Source: an uncultured Gammaproteobacteria bacterium
GTDB lineage: Bacteria > Pseudomonadota > Gammaproteobacteria > Pseudomonadales > Pseudohongiellaceae
Direction: 5' to 3'
NCBI GenBank assembly: GCA_913060495.1
Contig: CAJXRP010000001.1
Location: 62,001-126,000 of the forward strand
DNA: 64,000 bases
Part shown: piece after piece, positions 29,749 to 40,720 of the stretch
Position numbering within the stretch: position 1 is the stretch's first letter
How the letters are laid out: every line of letters starts with the position of its first letter
Program-made: the position numbers and the translations under genes
The notes under the pieces: model-generated
What the model saw: the letters and a program-made list of their open reading frames with translations, nothing else
The model's database searches: none
What the model was told of the DNA's origin: nothing

Positions 29749-30435
29749 ATGAATACCATACTGACAATAGATACTTCGTCCACCAACTGCTCTGTAGCAC
29801 TGCAGAGCGCAGGTGTCCTTATCGAGAGGGTAAGCGAGGCGCAGCGACAATCGGCTCAGCGTGTGCTTCCCATGATATCCGAGCTGCTGCTTGAGGCGAA
29901 TATTCAGATTAGTGATATCGGACTAATTGCGGTCGTAGCAGGGCCAGGTTCGTTTACGGGAGTTAGAATAGGTGTGGCGGTAGCTCAAGGGCTGGGCTTA
30001 AGCAGTGCGATACCTGTTGTGCCGCTCTCATCGCTAGCTTTGCTGGCAATGGCGGCAGTTTTCCAGAATTCCTCCGATCGTGTACTGGTTAGCGAAGAAG
30101 CAAGGGAAGGTGAACTCTATTTTGCTGCTTACCAAAGCTCTGATCAGCAAGGTGTAGAGATAGTTGGCAGGGAACAAGTTGCGTTGATTGAAGATCTAGA
30201 CCCGTTACCCGAGAAATTGGTAGGCGAAAGTTGGTGTCTCGCCGGTGGAGGGTGGAGTAGGCAGGATGAAATACTGCGGCATTTTGCTTGCAGTGCTTCT
30301 GCTGAACCGAACATACCGTTGATAAGCAACCAGCTAATAGCGAGATTAGGGTTGTTGCGTTTTAACTGTGGCGAAGCAGTAGATGCTGCGCAGTTACGGC
30401 CAAACTATGTGAAAGAGCAATTAGACTATACTTAG
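29749..30435 (+). CDS. tsaB: tRNA threonylcarbamoyladenosine biosynthesis protein TsaB
   Basis: MNTILTIDTSSTNCSVALQSAGVLIER...GPGSFTGVRIGVAVAQGLGLSSAIPVVPLSSLALLA. Confidence 0.94.
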   Translation: MNTILTIDTSSTNCSVALQSAGVLIERVSEAQRQSAQRVLPMISELLLEANIQISDIGLIAVVAGPGSFTGVRIGVAVAQGLGLSSAIPVVPLSSLALLAMAAVFQNSSDRVLVSEEAREGELYFAAYQSSDQQGVEIVGREQVALIEDLDPLPEKLVGESWCLAGGGWSRQDEILRHFACSASAEPNIPLISNQLIARLGLLRFNCGEAVDAAQLRPNYVKEQLDYT

Positions 30436-30485
30436 TCTGATTCGTGGCAAGTAGTGATAGTAATTAGCAGGAATGGGAAGAGTCA

Positions 30486-31292
30486 TTGGAACTAGATTTT
30501 CTTCAGGTAACATTTTTGGCCGTGTTGCAGGGTGCTACGGAATTTTTACCTATTTCTTCCTCTGGGCATTTAATACTCCCCTCGCTGTTGTTTGCTTGGA
30601 GCGATCAGGGCCTGACCTTCGATGTGGCAGTGCACGTGGGAACGCTATTCGCTGTATTGATTTACTTCAGATTCGACCTGCAGCGGCTCATCCTCGCTTT
30701 GACAAAAAGTGTATTTCAAAGAGTGCATTCAAAAGATTCAAAATTAGCATGGATGTTGCTTGCTGCTACGATCCCTGCCGGTCTTAGTGGTTTATTATTT
30801 GCTTCGCAGGTAGAGCAGTACGGGCGATCGCTGCTGCTTATTGGTGTTACATCGATTGGTTTTGGACTGTTGTTACTAAGCTCCGATCGAGTCGGTAGCA
30901 AGCAGCGCTCGCTATCTACCATGGATTGGAAAACAGCATTAATCATTGGTTTCTCTCAAATACTTGCATTGGTCCCAGGTACGTCCCGTTCCGGTGTCAC
31001 GATGACTGCTGCGCTTTTTTGTAATCTAGACCGAGCCGCCGCAGCTCGCTTCTCATTCTTGCTCGCGATTCCGATTATCACCGCTTCAGGTCTGCTCAGA
31101 GGCGTCGAATTGCTGCAGGCAGGGGCAGAGTCAGTTGAATGGCTTGTCTTGCTGTATGCCATATTAATTTCTGCTGTGGTGGCGTATTTGTGTATTCACT
31201 ACTTCTTACGCTTGATCGAGAGAGTAGGTTTTTTGCCTTTTGTAATCTACCGAGTCTTGCTCGGTGTTGTGCTGCTTCTTTTAGCCTTGTGA
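30486..31292 (+). CDS. uppP: Undecaprenyl-diphosphatase (TTG start)
   Basis: QGATEFLPISSSGHLILPSLLFAWSDQGLTFDVAVHVGTLFAV, LALVPGTSRSGVTMTAALFCNLDRAAAARFSFLLAIP. Confidence 0.95.
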   Translation: MELDFLQVTFLAVLQGATEFLPISSSGHLILPSLLFAWSDQGLTFDVAVHVGTLFAVLIYFRFDLQRLILALTKSVFQRVHSKDSKLAWMLLAATIPAGLSGLLFASQVEQYGRSLLLIGVTSIGFGLLLLSSDRVGSKQRSLSTMDWKTALIIGFSQILALVPGTSRSGVTMTAALFCNLDRAAAARFSFLLAIPIITASGLLRGVELLQAGAESVEWLVLLYAILISAVVAYLCIHYFLRLIERVGFLPFVIYRVLLGVVLLLLAL

Positions 31293-32062
31293 AAGTAGCG
31301 GTTGTTAGAACAGGTTCCGGTTCGGCAGAACGGGAAATCAAACTGTCTACTGCTCTAGGTTTGCCCGTTGTAGAATTGCCATCCTCATACTCCCCCAAAG
31401 AAATCACTGACTTCGACTATCTGCTAGCTTACCGTGATTCGAGATTGGTGTTGCACAGTTGTGGCAAAACCCAGGCCGGCGAGCTATGTGTTGATTTCTC
31501 CGAGGCCAAATTGAACTACCGTGCGAACAGCTCGATCAGAAATCAAAATATTGCCAAGGCATTGGGAATTAAGGGTAGTCAGAGGCCTGTTGTGCTCGAT
31601 GCGACTGCAGGTTTGGGTAAAGACGCCTTTCTTATGGCGAGTCTGGGATGCGAAGTCTCATTGTTAGAACGTTCTGCCCTAGTGTACAGGCTGTTGGCAG
31701 ATGGCTTAGCTCGAACCGAATATTATGGCGAAGAAATTTCCGCGATCTTAGGGAGAATGGATCTACAGTTTGGTGATTTGCTGAAATTCAAAGCAGATGC
31801 ACAGCAGTTCGATGTTGTGTACCTCGATCCTATGTTTCCACAGCGGCGCAAGAGTGCGAAGGTTAAGAAAGATATGGCTCTTCTACAGCAGTTGCTCGGT
31901 CACCAGACAGATGGAGCTGAGCTTCTTGATCGTGCGAAGCTGCTCGCGAAGAAGCGTGTAGTGGTTAAACGAGCGAAACTTTCTCCCCATCTTGGGTCAG
32001 ACAAGCCGGACATAGAGTTTAAGGGAAGCAGTAGCCGCTACGACGTCTATCTCATTACCTAG
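31289..32062 (+). CDS. rsmJ: 16S rRNA (guanine(1516)-N2)-methyltransferase
   Basis: VLDATAGLGKDAFLMASLGCEVSLLERSALVYRLLADGLAR, VYLDPMFPQRRKSAKVKKDM. GTG at 31289 overlaps the uppP stop; track start is over-extended. Confidence 0.88.
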   Translation: MKVAVVRTGSGSAEREIKLSTALGLPVVELPSSYSPKEITDFDYLLAYRDSRLVLHSCGKTQAGELCVDFSEAKLNYRANSSIRNQNIAKALGIKGSQRPVVLDATAGLGKDAFLMASLGCEVSLLERSALVYRLLADGLARTEYYGEEISAILGRMDLQFGDLLKFKADAQQFDVVYLDPMFPQRRKSAKVKKDMALLQQLLGHQTDGAELLDRAKLLAKKRVVVKRAKLSPHLGSDKPDIEFKGSSSRYDVYLIT

Positions 32063-32078
32063 GGCGTAAGGGCAGGAG

Positions 32079-33203
32079 TTAGCTGGCGAGCGTCTCTAGC
32101 ACGCTCTGATAGACGTCTGACAGCTTGTCTAGTTCGGCGACAGTTATTTTCTCATCAACTTGATGAATAGTTGCATTGCAGGGCCCGAGCTCAACAACTT
32201 CAGCTCCAGTGGGTGCGATGAAGCGACCATCGGAGGTGCCGCCTGCGGTTGAGCGATCGGTGTCTAGTCCACAATGTTGTTGGATACTTGTCGCAACAGC
32301 CTCCACCAGTCTCCCGGTGTCCGTCAGAAACGGTTGCCCCGATAGATTCCAATCAATCTGATAATTGAGCTTGGCCTCATCAAGGAGTTGAGTGACGCGA
32401 GATTGAATCGCATCTGCATTGAGTTCTGTGGAGAAGCGAAAATTGAAGTCGACCTCGATCTGTCCCGGAATAACATTCGTAGCGCCGGTGCCGGCATTTA
32501 TATTCGAAATCTGAAAGCTGGTCGCCGGAAATGATGCATTGCCTTCATCCCAAGTGATATCAGTTAGAGTTGCTAACACGGGTAATACTTTGTGTATTGG
32601 ATTGATAGCGAGTTGCGGGTAGGCCACGTGACCTTGCGTGCCTTTAACAACAAGCTTCGCACCCAGTGAGCCGCGCCTACCGATCTTGATGGTATCCCCC
32701 AGCTGCTCGCTGCTGCTGGGTTCTCCCACTAAGCAGTAATCGATGCTGATATTACGGCTAGCGAGTTCTTTTATGACTTTTTGCGTACCATTGATGGCAA
32801 TGCCTTCCTCATCGCTGGTGATTAGCAGCCCAATGCGCGCGTTGAGTTCAGACTCTGCTAGAAAGCGTTCGATAGCTATGATCATAGCGGCGATGCTGCC
32901 CTTCATATCTGCCGCACCTCGCCCATGGAGGAAACCATCGGCAACGGTGGCGCTAAAGGGTGGGTATTGCCACTTATCTTCCGGGCCAGTCGGTACCACA
33001 TCGGTGTGGCCAGCGAAGACAAAAAGCGGGCCGCTAGTGCCTATTGTGGCCCATAGATTGGTTACGTCATCAAACTGCAGTGTCTCGACACTGAATCCGA
33101 CGGCTGTCAGTCGCTTTGCTAACAGTTCCTGACAACCCTCGTCATGTGGGGTCACCGAGGGGCGTTGTATAAGCTGCTGTGCGAGTTCGAGAGATGCACT
33201 CAT
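32079..33203 (-). CDS. dapE: Succinyl-diaminopimelate desuccinylase
   Basis: [94 protein letters not shown]. Confidence 0.96.
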   Translation of the reverse strand: MSASLELAQQLIQRPSVTPHDEGCQELLAKRLTAVGFSVETLQFDDVTNLWATIGTSGPLFVFAGHTDVVPTGPEDKWQYPPFSATVADGFLHGRGAADMKGSIAAMIIAIERFLAESELNARIGLLITSDEEGIAINGTQKVIKELASRNISIDYCLVGEPSSSEQLGDTIKIGRRGSLGAKLVVKGTQGHVAYPQLAINPIHKVLPVLATLTDITWDEGNASFPATSFQISNINAGTGATNVIPGQIEVDFNFRFSTELNADAIQSRVTQLLDEAKLNYQIDWNLSGQPFLTDTGRLVEAVATSIQQHCGLDTDRSTAGGTSDGRFIAPTGAEVVELGPCNATIHQVDEKITVAELDKLSDVYQSVLETLAS

Positions 33204-33256
33204 AGTGTTTTCTTTATCTTCTAGTGAGTAACCGTTGATGTTTACCGTGGCGCTAT

Positions 33257-34300
33257 TTAGTTATGACTATGTAGATCATCGTTAAGACTGATTGATGATT
33301 TAAGAGGCACACATTCCACACCGCCGGAAAGAGAGTTACGTCTAAACAGCAGATCCTCGACACCGACTAGTTCTTTAGCCTTCACTGTTTTCAATAATGC
33401 GCCATCCTGCCCTAGCACATTTAGTTTAGTGCCCGCTGTAAGGTAGAGGCCGGCCTCGACTGTGCAACCATTCGCTAGAGGGATGCCTATGCCGGCATTG
33501 GCGCCAATCAGGCAGTTTTCGCCTACCGAAATAACTTCAGTGCCGCCACCGGAGAGGGTGCCCATAGTGCTGCAGCCTCCGCCAAGGTCGCTATTAGCGC
33601 CGATCATAACACCTGCCGAAATACGTCCTTCCACCATCGCAGGGCCTTCTGTGCCGGCATTGAAATTCACAAAGCCTTCGTGCATGACCGTCGTGCCAGC
33701 TCCAAGGTAGGCACCGAGACGAACTCGAGCTGTATGGGCGATGCGAACGCCGGCCGGAACAATGTAGCTTGTCATCTTCGGAAATTTATCTACAGAGGCA
33801 ACTTCAAGAGTCGTGCCACGCAATCTGGCTACTAATTGGCGCTCGGGCAATTCTTCTAAATCGATTGCACCTTCGTTCGTCCAGGCCAAATTATGCAACA
33901 CGGCAAACAAGCCATCGAGATTAAGCGAATGGGGCTTGCAAAGACGGTGGGAGAGTAGGTGAAGCTTAAAGTAAGCCTCAGCTACGCTTTTGGGGGCACT
34001 GTCCGTAGATAGCACACAAAGAATCAGTTGGCCCTGACCCTCATTCATTTGCTGAACTTGTTTCGCGTGCTCAGGAAGCTTGGCTGCAAGTAATTGGGCA
34101 GCGAGTGCGGATGCCATCTTCTCATTGATCTCTATAACTGCGTTGTCACCGGGCTGAATCGCGCAACTAGTCAGTAACAAACTACTTAACTTTGTATCTG
34201 GGCTCAGTAGCGGCTGCGGATAATAGACTTCGATGATTTCTTGTTTTGTATTGCGGGTTGCCAGACCAAGGCCTAGGCTGTGTATTGTTGTATCGTTCAT
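33257..34300 (-). CDS. dapD: Tetrahydrodipicolinate N-succinyltransferase (long DapD type)
   Basis: [18 protein letters not shown]...[73 protein letters not shown]. Confidence 0.94.
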   Translation of the reverse strand: MNDTTIHSLGLGLATRNTKQEIIEVYYPQPLLSPDTKLSSLLLTSCAIQPGDNAVIEINEKMASALAAQLLAAKLPEHAKQVQQMNEGQGQLILCVLSTDSAPKSVAEAYFKLHLLSHRLCKPHSLNLDGLFAVLHNLAWTNEGAIDLEELPERQLVARLRGTTLEVASVDKFPKMTSYIVPAGVRIAHTARVRLGAYLGAGTTVMHEGFVNFNAGTEGPAMVEGRISAGVMIGANSDLGGGCSTMGTLSGGGTEVISVGENCLIGANAGIGIPLANGCTVEAGLYLTAGTKLNVLGQDGALLKTVKAKELVGVEDLLFRRNSLSGGVECVPLKSSISLNDDLHSHN

Positions 34301-34656
34301 GTGGTGGAAGCCTTTTTTAGTAAATTCTGAATTTTTTCCTTGTCGTATCCGAGTAGCCACTTACCTTGGCTTTCGATAATCGGCCGCTTAATGATCGAGT
34401 TGTTCTCGCTCATTATTTTGATCGCTGAAGCCTCGTTTAGGTCTTGTTTTACCGCTTCGGGTAATTTTCGCCATGTAGTCCCCCGCGTATTGACCAGAGA
34501 CTTGAAATCGAAGTGCTTAAGAAATCGTTTAATAAGCGCTTCGTCACAGCCAAGCTTTTTGTAGTCATGAAATTCGTAGTCGACATTCAATTCAGTAAGC
34601 AGGGCGCGGGTTTTCTTGATGGTGTCGCAATTGTTGATTCCGTAAAGTGTAGTCAT
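34297..34656 (-). CDS. ArsC/Spx-family reductase-like protein (YffB type)
   Basis: MTTLYGINNCDTIKKTRALLTELNVDYEFHDYKK...; 4-bp overlap with dapD. Confidence 0.88.
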   Translation of the reverse strand: MTTLYGINNCDTIKKTRALLTELNVDYEFHDYKKLGCDEALIKRFLKHFDFKSLVNTRGTTWRKLPEAVKQDLNEASAIKIMSENNSIIKRPIIESQGKWLLGYDKEKIQNLLKKASTT

Positions 34657-34708
34657 GATTTTCTTGCTAAATACGTTCTGTCAGATGGATGAAAAGGTTA
34701 ATAGTTGC

Positions 34709-37426
34709 TTATGTGTCGAGTCGTTCCTCGAGTTCGGTTTTCAGTTCCAAGCTAATTTTTTCTATAAGCTCTTGGTCAACGATAGGCTTATTAAACTCGT
34801 CGGTAACGAAAAACAAATCCTCTACGCGTTCGCCAAGGGTAGTGATGCGGGCATCCTTAAGGTTTATTTGATGTTTTGCAAAGGTCTTACCTATGCTGGC
34901 GAGAATGCCTGGTTGGTCCGGGCAATCAATCTCTACGGTCGAATAATTCCTGTTAGAGGAATTGAGCCAATTAACTTCGATTGTGTGATTGAAGTACTTC
35001 TCTTTGCGGCTGCGACGGATATGCGATGGGGAGATAGCCGACATATCGGAATTGAGATAATCACTCACCATTTTTTCTATTTCGGCGAGGCGTTTTGGAT
35101 TGTTGCCTACCGGTTTTCCTGAAGATTCAAGAACCGTATAGGTGTCCATGCAATAGTCATTGTCGGAGGTAAAGATACGAGCGCCCTGAATATTCAAGTT
35201 TAGTTTTTCGAATGCCGCTGCCGTTTTTGCGAAAAGGTAGTTACTGTTCTTTGTATAGATAAATATCTGCGTGGCGCCTTCGAGTGCATTCTGAATTAAG
35301 CAGTCGGTTGATACTAGAGGGCCCGTTCCGGAGAACGACGCGATGGCCTCCGTATGCCAAATAATATTTGCCGCTGATTCGCGCAAAAAATACTCGTCGT
35401 TCGCGTTCGCCCAAACTTCAAGAATGCGCTGCTCATCGATGTTGTGCTCTGTCAGTTTCGTGAGAGCGGTTTCCTTCTTGTCGGCAATACGATCTTCTCT
35501 GTTGCGCGGATTCTCGAGTCCGAGTCGCAGGGCACGCTTTGTATTCAAATACAGCTGCTTCATTAGACTGGCGCGCCAGCTATTCCATAGTTCAGGATTC
35601 GTCGCGCGAATGTCGGCCACGGTCATTGCGTAAAGGTAGTCGAGATGTAACTTGTCGCCCATCAATGTGGCGAACTCATGAATCACCTCAGGGTCATTGA
35701 TGTCTCTGCGCTGAGCTGTCATCGACATGAAGAGATGCTTGCTGACTAGCCAGACGACGAGTTTGGTATCCCAGCTGCTGAGTCTATGCCGAACGCAGAA
35801 ATCTTCCGCGTCTTTCATTCCCAAAGTGGAGTGATCGCCACCACGGCCCTTAGCGATGTCGTGATAGAGACCTGCGATATACAGTAGCTCTACTTTTGGT
35901 AGGTTCTTATGGATATGCGCTGCTATTGGGTATTTTTCCGCTGCATCGGGTAGCCTGAACAGGCGCATGTTCTCGACTACTTGCAGGGTGTGCGCATCAA
36001 CCGTGTAGATATGAAAAAGGTCATGTTGCATCTGCCCTGTTATCTGTTCAAATTCCGGCAAGTATCTGCCAAGAATTCCGTAGCGTGCCATCCTGCGAAT
36101 TTGTAAGGTCATCTTATGGGGCGAGCGCAGCAGTTCCATGAACAAGGTAACGTTGCGAATGTCGTTCCTATATTCATCATCGATGAGGCGTCTGTTGTCT
36201 CGTAGTAGACGCACTGTCGAGGCACGAATAGCCTGAATTTTTGGGTTCTGCGCCATCAGTACAAAAATTTCTAACAGTGCCGACGGGTAGCGTTTGAAAA
36301 TATCGGGGCTGATTACTTCAATGTAGTCATTTCGAATCTGAAAGCGATTGTTTATTTTCTCAATCTTTACCCGTTCACCGTCACGAAGTATGGCTTCGTC
36401 GAAATGCTGTAGAAGCACGTCATTGAGCGCACGCATATTCGCCACTGCGCGGTAGTACTGCTTCATGAGTTTCTCGACGCCCAGGCTTTTCTCATCGTCC
36501 TTATAGCCGAAGAGTTTTGCGAGTTCTCTCTGCTTGTCGAACAGTAAGCGATCTTCTCGCCGACCTTCTAAGTGGTGCAGCCCGTAACGAAGCTTCCAGA
36601 GAAACTGCTGACCTCTGTTCAGCATCGTCATCTCGGATTCCTTCAGGAAGCCGAGCTCGACTAGATCCTTAAACGAGCTGGCACCGAAATGTCGCTTCGC
36701 TACCCAGGCAATAGTCTGAATATCTCTTAAACCGCCGGGTGAAGTCTTTACGTTAGGCTCGAGGGCATAGTCGATGTCGTGATATTTCTCATGACGTGCG
36801 TTTTGTTCGTCCCACTTTGCCCGTAGGAATTGTTTGATTGGCCAAACACGTTTGCCGGTAGTCAGGGCGTACATCTCGCTCTGCAATTCTGCGGGGCCGC
36901 AGATCGTGCGCGATTCCATCAGCGCTGTAGCCACGGTTATGTCATTGATGGATTCGCTCTTACATTGCTTGATAGAGCGAACGCTTTGACCAACCTCTAG
37001 GCCGATATCCCAGAGCAGGGTGCAGAATGAGCTAATGCAGCTCTTATAACGACTAGCATTGTCTTTGCGCGTAAGAATCAATATGTCGATGTCGGAATGG
37101 GGGAGTAGTTCGCTGCGGCCATAACCACCAACTGCGACTAGAGAGATGTCTTTCTCGTCAGGCCACGGCTGTGCCTGCCAAGCGAGTTTTAATATCTGAT
37201 CTATGAGCCAAGAGCGGCCGGAGACGATCTCGGTGATATTGAGATTCGCCTTATAGCGCTCATCTAGGATGTTGCTGGCGGTTTCTATTGCCTGCTTAAG
37301 GGTTTTGACTTGATTGCTGGAGTCATTGAATTCTGCCTGCAGGGCTGCTACGTCGAGCAGCTTGGTGCCCAGCTCGAAATCATCGTCGCTGTATTCTTCA
37401 TCGATTGCTAAAGTGTCTGGATTCAC
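34709..37426 (-). CDS. glnD: [Protein-PII] uridylyltransferase
   Basis: 905 aa; VAVGGYGRSELLPHSDIDILIL, HD motif LYIAGLYHDIAKGRGGDHS, C-terminal ACT domains. Confidence 0.96.
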   Translation of the reverse strand: MNPDTLAIDEEYSDDDFELGTKLLDVAALQAEFNDSSNQVKTLKQAIETASNILDERYKANLNITEIVSGRSWLIDQILKLAWQAQPWPDEKDISLVAVGGYGRSELLPHSDIDILILTRKDNASRYKSCISSFCTLLWDIGLEVGQSVRSIKQCKSESINDITVATALMESRTICGPAELQSEMYALTTGKRVWPIKQFLRAKWDEQNARHEKYHDIDYALEPNVKTSPGGLRDIQTIAWVAKRHFGASSFKDLVELGFLKESEMTMLNRGQQFLWKLRYGLHHLEGRREDRLLFDKQRELAKLFGYKDDEKSLGVEKLMKQYYRAVANMRALNDVLLQHFDEAILRDGERVKIEKINNRFQIRNDYIEVISPDIFKRYPSALLEIFVLMAQNPKIQAIRASTVRLLRDNRRLIDDEYRNDIRNVTLFMELLRSPHKMTLQIRRMARYGILGRYLPEFEQITGQMQHDLFHIYTVDAHTLQVVENMRLFRLPDAAEKYPIAAHIHKNLPKVELLYIAGLYHDIAKGRGGDHSTLGMKDAEDFCVRHRLSSWDTKLVVWLVSKHLFMSMTAQRRDINDPEVIHEFATLMGDKLHLDYLYAMTVADIRATNPELWNSWRASLMKQLYLNTKRALRLGLENPRNREDRIADKKETALTKLTEHNIDEQRILEVWANANDEYFLRESAANIIWHTEAIASFSGTGPLVSTDCLIQNALEGATQIFIYTKNSNYLFAKTAAAFEKLNLNIQGARIFTSDNDYCMDTYTVLESSGKPVGNNPKRLAEIEKMVSDYLNSDMSAISPSHIRRSRKEKYFNHTIEVNWLNSSNRNYSTVEIDCPDQPGILASIGKTFAKHQINLKDARITTLGERVEDLFFVTDEFNKPIVDQELIEKISLELKTELEERLDT

Positions 37427-38196
37427 AATGATTCGTCAGAACGTTGAGTAAAGACCTCGCAGCCATCATTGGTTACTGCCATTGTGTGTTCCCACTGCGC
37501 GGAAAGCCTGCGGTCTTTAGTAGTCACTGTCCATCCGTCCTTTTTTGATAACTTGGTGAAGCGGCTACCTGCATTCAGCATGGGCTCTATAGTAAAGGTC
37601 ATACCTTCGACAAGTGTTGTTCCGCTGTTAGGCCTGCCGAAATGAAGGACCTGAGGTTCTTCGTGGAAAATTCGCCCGATGCCATGCCCGCAATATTCTC
37701 TTACTATCGAATAATTATGTGCCTCGCCATGCTGCTGAATGATATGCCCGATATCGCCGAGTGTTATGCCAGGCTTGACGATGTCGATTGCCTTGTACAG
37801 ACATTCCTGTGTGACTTTAATAAGGCGTTTGGCGTGATCGGGTACTTCGCCTACACAAAACATCTTGCTGGTGTCGCCGTGAAAGCCGTCTTTTATGACA
37901 GTGATATCGATATTAATGATGTCGCCTGACTTGAGAGTCTTACCGTCGCTGGGAATGCCGTGACAGATAACGTGGTTTATTGAGGTGCAGATAGATTTAG
38001 GAAAGCCATTGTAGTTTAGCGGGGCAGGTATGGCTTTCTGCACATCGACGATGTGGTTATGGCAGATTCGATCAAGCTCGCCAGTGCTAACCCCAGGTTG
38101 AACATGTGGGCCAATCATTTCTAGTACTTCGGAGGCCAGTTTGCCGGCTACCCGCATTTTTACAATGTCGTCGGCTGTTTTAATATGAATTGTCAT
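37423..38196 (-). CDS. map: Type I methionine aminopeptidase
   Basis: ICTSINHVICHGIPSDGKTLKSGDIINIDITVIKDGFHGDTSKMF, EYCGHGIGRIFHEEPQVLHFG, GMTFTIEPMLNAG. Confidence 0.96.
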   Translation of the reverse strand: MTIHIKTADDIVKMRVAGKLASEVLEMIGPHVQPGVSTGELDRICHNHIVDVQKAIPAPLNYNGFPKSICTSINHVICHGIPSDGKTLKSGDIINIDITVIKDGFHGDTSKMFCVGEVPDHAKRLIKVTQECLYKAIDIVKPGITLGDIGHIIQQHGEAHNYSIVREYCGHGIGRIFHEEPQVLHFGRPNSGTTLVEGMTFTIEPMLNAGSRFTKLSKKDGWTVTTKDRRLSAQWEHTMAVTNDGCEVFTQRSDESL

Positions 38197-38613
38197 CGAG
38201 GTGTCAGTTATTTCCTGTCAATTTTTCCCAGGGCACCGCTGGCGAATGTCGCTAACGGCAAAAGTTGGGTATTGTAATGCAGGAGCCACCGTTGTAACAG
38301 CGGATTCCCGCTTTCAGGTGCTGATGAAACCTGCTTGGAATGGGCCGTAGAGGGCATCTGGCCGTTCGCTTGAATGCGATATTTTCTTTCCGTGGCGGTA
38401 CTATTATGGTATAAAGCGGCGCGTTTTCGTGGTTGCTGTCTCTAACTCTCTTTTGAGCCTGGGAAATATAAGCATTCTCGGAAGCCAAAATTAACCTTAA
38501 CTAACGTCGCACATACATCGTCACATGAGTTCTGGGTGCCTCTCTGAAGCAGTATTTTAGATTGGTTGAGCCATGGGGTGTATGGAGGCCTAACCCAAAC
38601 CGAAGGATATAAC

Positions 38614-39666
38614 ATGACTGTAAGTATGAAAGAGATGCTCCGCGCAGGAGTCCATTTCGGGCACCAGTGTCGCTACTGGAATCCAAAAATGGCCCAATAT
38701 ATCTTTGGCGCCAGAAACAAAATTCACATCATCAACCTCGAGCACACCGTTCCTGCTCTTAACGCCGCACTTGAAGAAGTCTCCTATCTTGCTGAAAAGA
38801 AAAGAAAAATCCTTTTCGTTGGCACGAAGCGAGCGGCTGGAAAGATCATTAAGGAAGAAGCAGAACGCGCAGGAATGCCGTATGTAAACCATCGCTGGCT
38901 CGGCGGTATGTTGACAAACTACAAGACCATTCGTGGCTCCATCAAGAAATTGAAAGATCTTGAGCAGCAAGAGACCGATGGCACGCTTAGCCGTTTGAGC
39001 AAGAAAGAAGCTCTTATGCGTACTCGTGCGAAGGAAAAGCTCGAGCGTAGTATCGGTGGTATTAAGGATATGGGTGGCCTTCCCGACGCGATTTTCGTCG
39101 TCGATGTAGATCACGAGCGTATCGCTGTTACTGAAGCGAACAATCTAAAGATCCCAGTAATCGGTATCGTTGATACCAATAGCAACCCTGACGGCGTTAC
39201 CACTGTAATTCCTGGTAACGATGATGCGATACGTGCAATTCAATTGTATGTAGCTGCGATTGCCAGTGCTTGTGTTGAGGGTCGCGAAAGAAATGGTCCA
39301 ACAGGCGGAGATAGCGAATTCATCGAGATAGAAGATGATGCAGTTGTTGAAGTGGCAGCAGAAGCAGAAGCAGAAGCAGAAGCCGAAGCGGCTCCAGCCG
39401 AAGCGGCTGAAGCAGTGGCAGCCGAGCCAGAGCAAGCAGTCGATGCTCCAGCTGAAGAAGCAGTAGCCGAAGCTGCGCCAGCAGCAGTAGCCGAAGCTGC
39501 GCCAGCAGCAGAAGCAGAAGCTGCTCCTGCGGAAGAGGAGAAGCCTGCAGCTGAGAAGAAGGCCGCAGTTAAGAAGGCTCCTGCTAAGAAGAAGGCTCCA
39601 GCTAAGAAGAAGGCAGCTGTTAAGAAGAAAGCTCCAGCCAAGAAAAAGGCTGAGGAAGATTCTTAA
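38614..39666 (+). CDS. rpsB: 30S ribosomal protein S2 with long low-complexity C-terminal extension
   Basis: [45 protein letters not shown]...; tail [19 protein letters not shown]...[31 protein letters not shown]. Confidence 0.95.
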   Translation: MTVSMKEMLRAGVHFGHQCRYWNPKMAQYIFGARNKIHIINLEHTVPALNAALEEVSYLAEKKRKILFVGTKRAAGKIIKEEAERAGMPYVNHRWLGGMLTNYKTIRGSIKKLKDLEQQETDGTLSRLSKKEALMRTRAKEKLERSIGGIKDMGGLPDAIFVVDVDHERIAVTEANNLKIPVIGIVDTNSNPDGVTTVIPGNDDAIRAIQLYVAAIASACVEGRERNGPTGGDSEFIEIEDDAVVEVAAEAEAEAEAEAAPAEAAEAVAAEPEQAVDAPAEEAVAEAAPAAVAEAAPAAEAEAAPAEEEKPAAEKKAAVKKAPAKKKAPAKKKAAVKKKAPAKKKAEEDS

Positions 39667-39728
39667 TAGAAAACTTTATTGCTAACAGAATTCCCTGCTT
39701 AGCAGTAGCGAGAATAGGTTTGAATTAA

Positions 39729-39752
39729 GGGGGCGGATAGCCCCCTTTTTAC
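39729..39752 (+). terminator. Hairpin/T-tract between rpsB and tsf
   Basis: GGGGGC-ggata-GCCCCC followed by TTTTT. Confidence 0.75.
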
Positions 39753-39808
39753 AGGTGATTTAATAGAAGAGCGCGCTCTTCGAAATGATTAGAAAGAGGC
39801 ATTAAGAG

Positions 39809-40687
39809 ATGGGAAATATTACAGCGGGCATGGTTAAAGAGCTGCGTGACAGAACCGGCTTGGGCATGATGGATTGTAAGAAAGCATTAACAGAAGCAGA
39901 TGGCGACATGGATAAGGCTATCGATGATTTGCGCAAGGCGAGTGGTGTTAAGGCTGCCAAGAAGGCGAGTCGCGTTGCTGCTGAAGGCGTCGTACTGACT
40001 AAGATTGCTGATGATGGTAACTATGGCGTTATAGTCGAAGTTAACTCAGAAACAGACTTCGCGGCTAGAGACAGCAACTTCCTCGATTTTGCTCAGCAGG
40101 CGCTAGAGCTTGCTTACGCTAACAGTGAGGCCGATGTTGCTGGACTGCTTGATGCAGGCCTGGAAGACACTCGCTCTGCTTTGGTTCAGAAAATTGGCGA
40201 AAATTGTAATATGCGTCGTGTAGAGCGCATGCAGTTTACTGACGAAAACGCAGGCATCGTTGAGAGTTACGTGCACAGCAATAATAGAATCGCGGTTCTA
40301 ATCTCCGTTAACGGTGGTGACGAATCCCTTGCTCGTGATGTTGCTATGCATATTGCGGCTGTAAACCCGTTGGTTGTTAAAGCCGAAGATGTGCCTGCAG
40401 AAGAAATAGCAAAAGAGACTGAGATCTATTCAGCGCAAGCACGCGAGAGCGGCAAGCCAGAAGAAATCATCGAAAAAATGATTACTGGCAGATTGCGAAA
40501 ATTTGTCGCTGAAGTAAGCTTGTTAGAGCAGCCTTTTGTTAAAGATCCAGATGTTACTGTAGGTAAGTTGCTTAAGGATGCCGGTGCGAGCGTAGTTCAG
40601 TTTGTGCGCTTCGAAGTGGGTGAGGGCATCGACAAGGAAGAAGTAGACTTCGCCGATGAAGTAGCGGCACAAGTTAAAGGCTCCTAG
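39809..40687 (+). CDS. tsf: Elongation factor Ts
   Basis: ITAGMVKELRDRTGLGMMDCKKALTEADGDMDKAIDDLRK. Confidence 0.97.
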   Translation: MGNITAGMVKELRDRTGLGMMDCKKALTEADGDMDKAIDDLRKASGVKAAKKASRVAAEGVVLTKIADDGNYGVIVEVNSETDFAARDSNFLDFAQQALELAYANSEADVAGLLDAGLEDTRSALVQKIGENCNMRRVERMQFTDENAGIVESYVHSNNRIAVLISVNGGDESLARDVAMHIAAVNPLVVKAEDVPAEEIAKETEIYSAQARESGKPEEIIEKMITGRLRKFVAEVSLLEQPFVKDPDVTVGKLLKDAGASVVQFVRFEVGEGIDKEEVDFADEVAAQVKGS

Positions 40688-40720
40688 GAGCGCAATGACG
40701 ACATACGGATACCACTGAAA

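Noticed and set aside
34655-35633. Plus-strand ORFs 34655..35122, 34689..34871 and 35343..35633
   Set aside because: Antisense to glnD and its flank; no family resemblance.
38590-39114. 174-aa minus-strand ORF
   Set aside because: Antisense to the highly conserved rpsB core.
39240-39641. 133-aa antisense Ala/Ser-rich ORF over the rpsB tail
   Set aside because: Shadow ORF created by the low-complexity GAA/GCA repeats of the sense strand.
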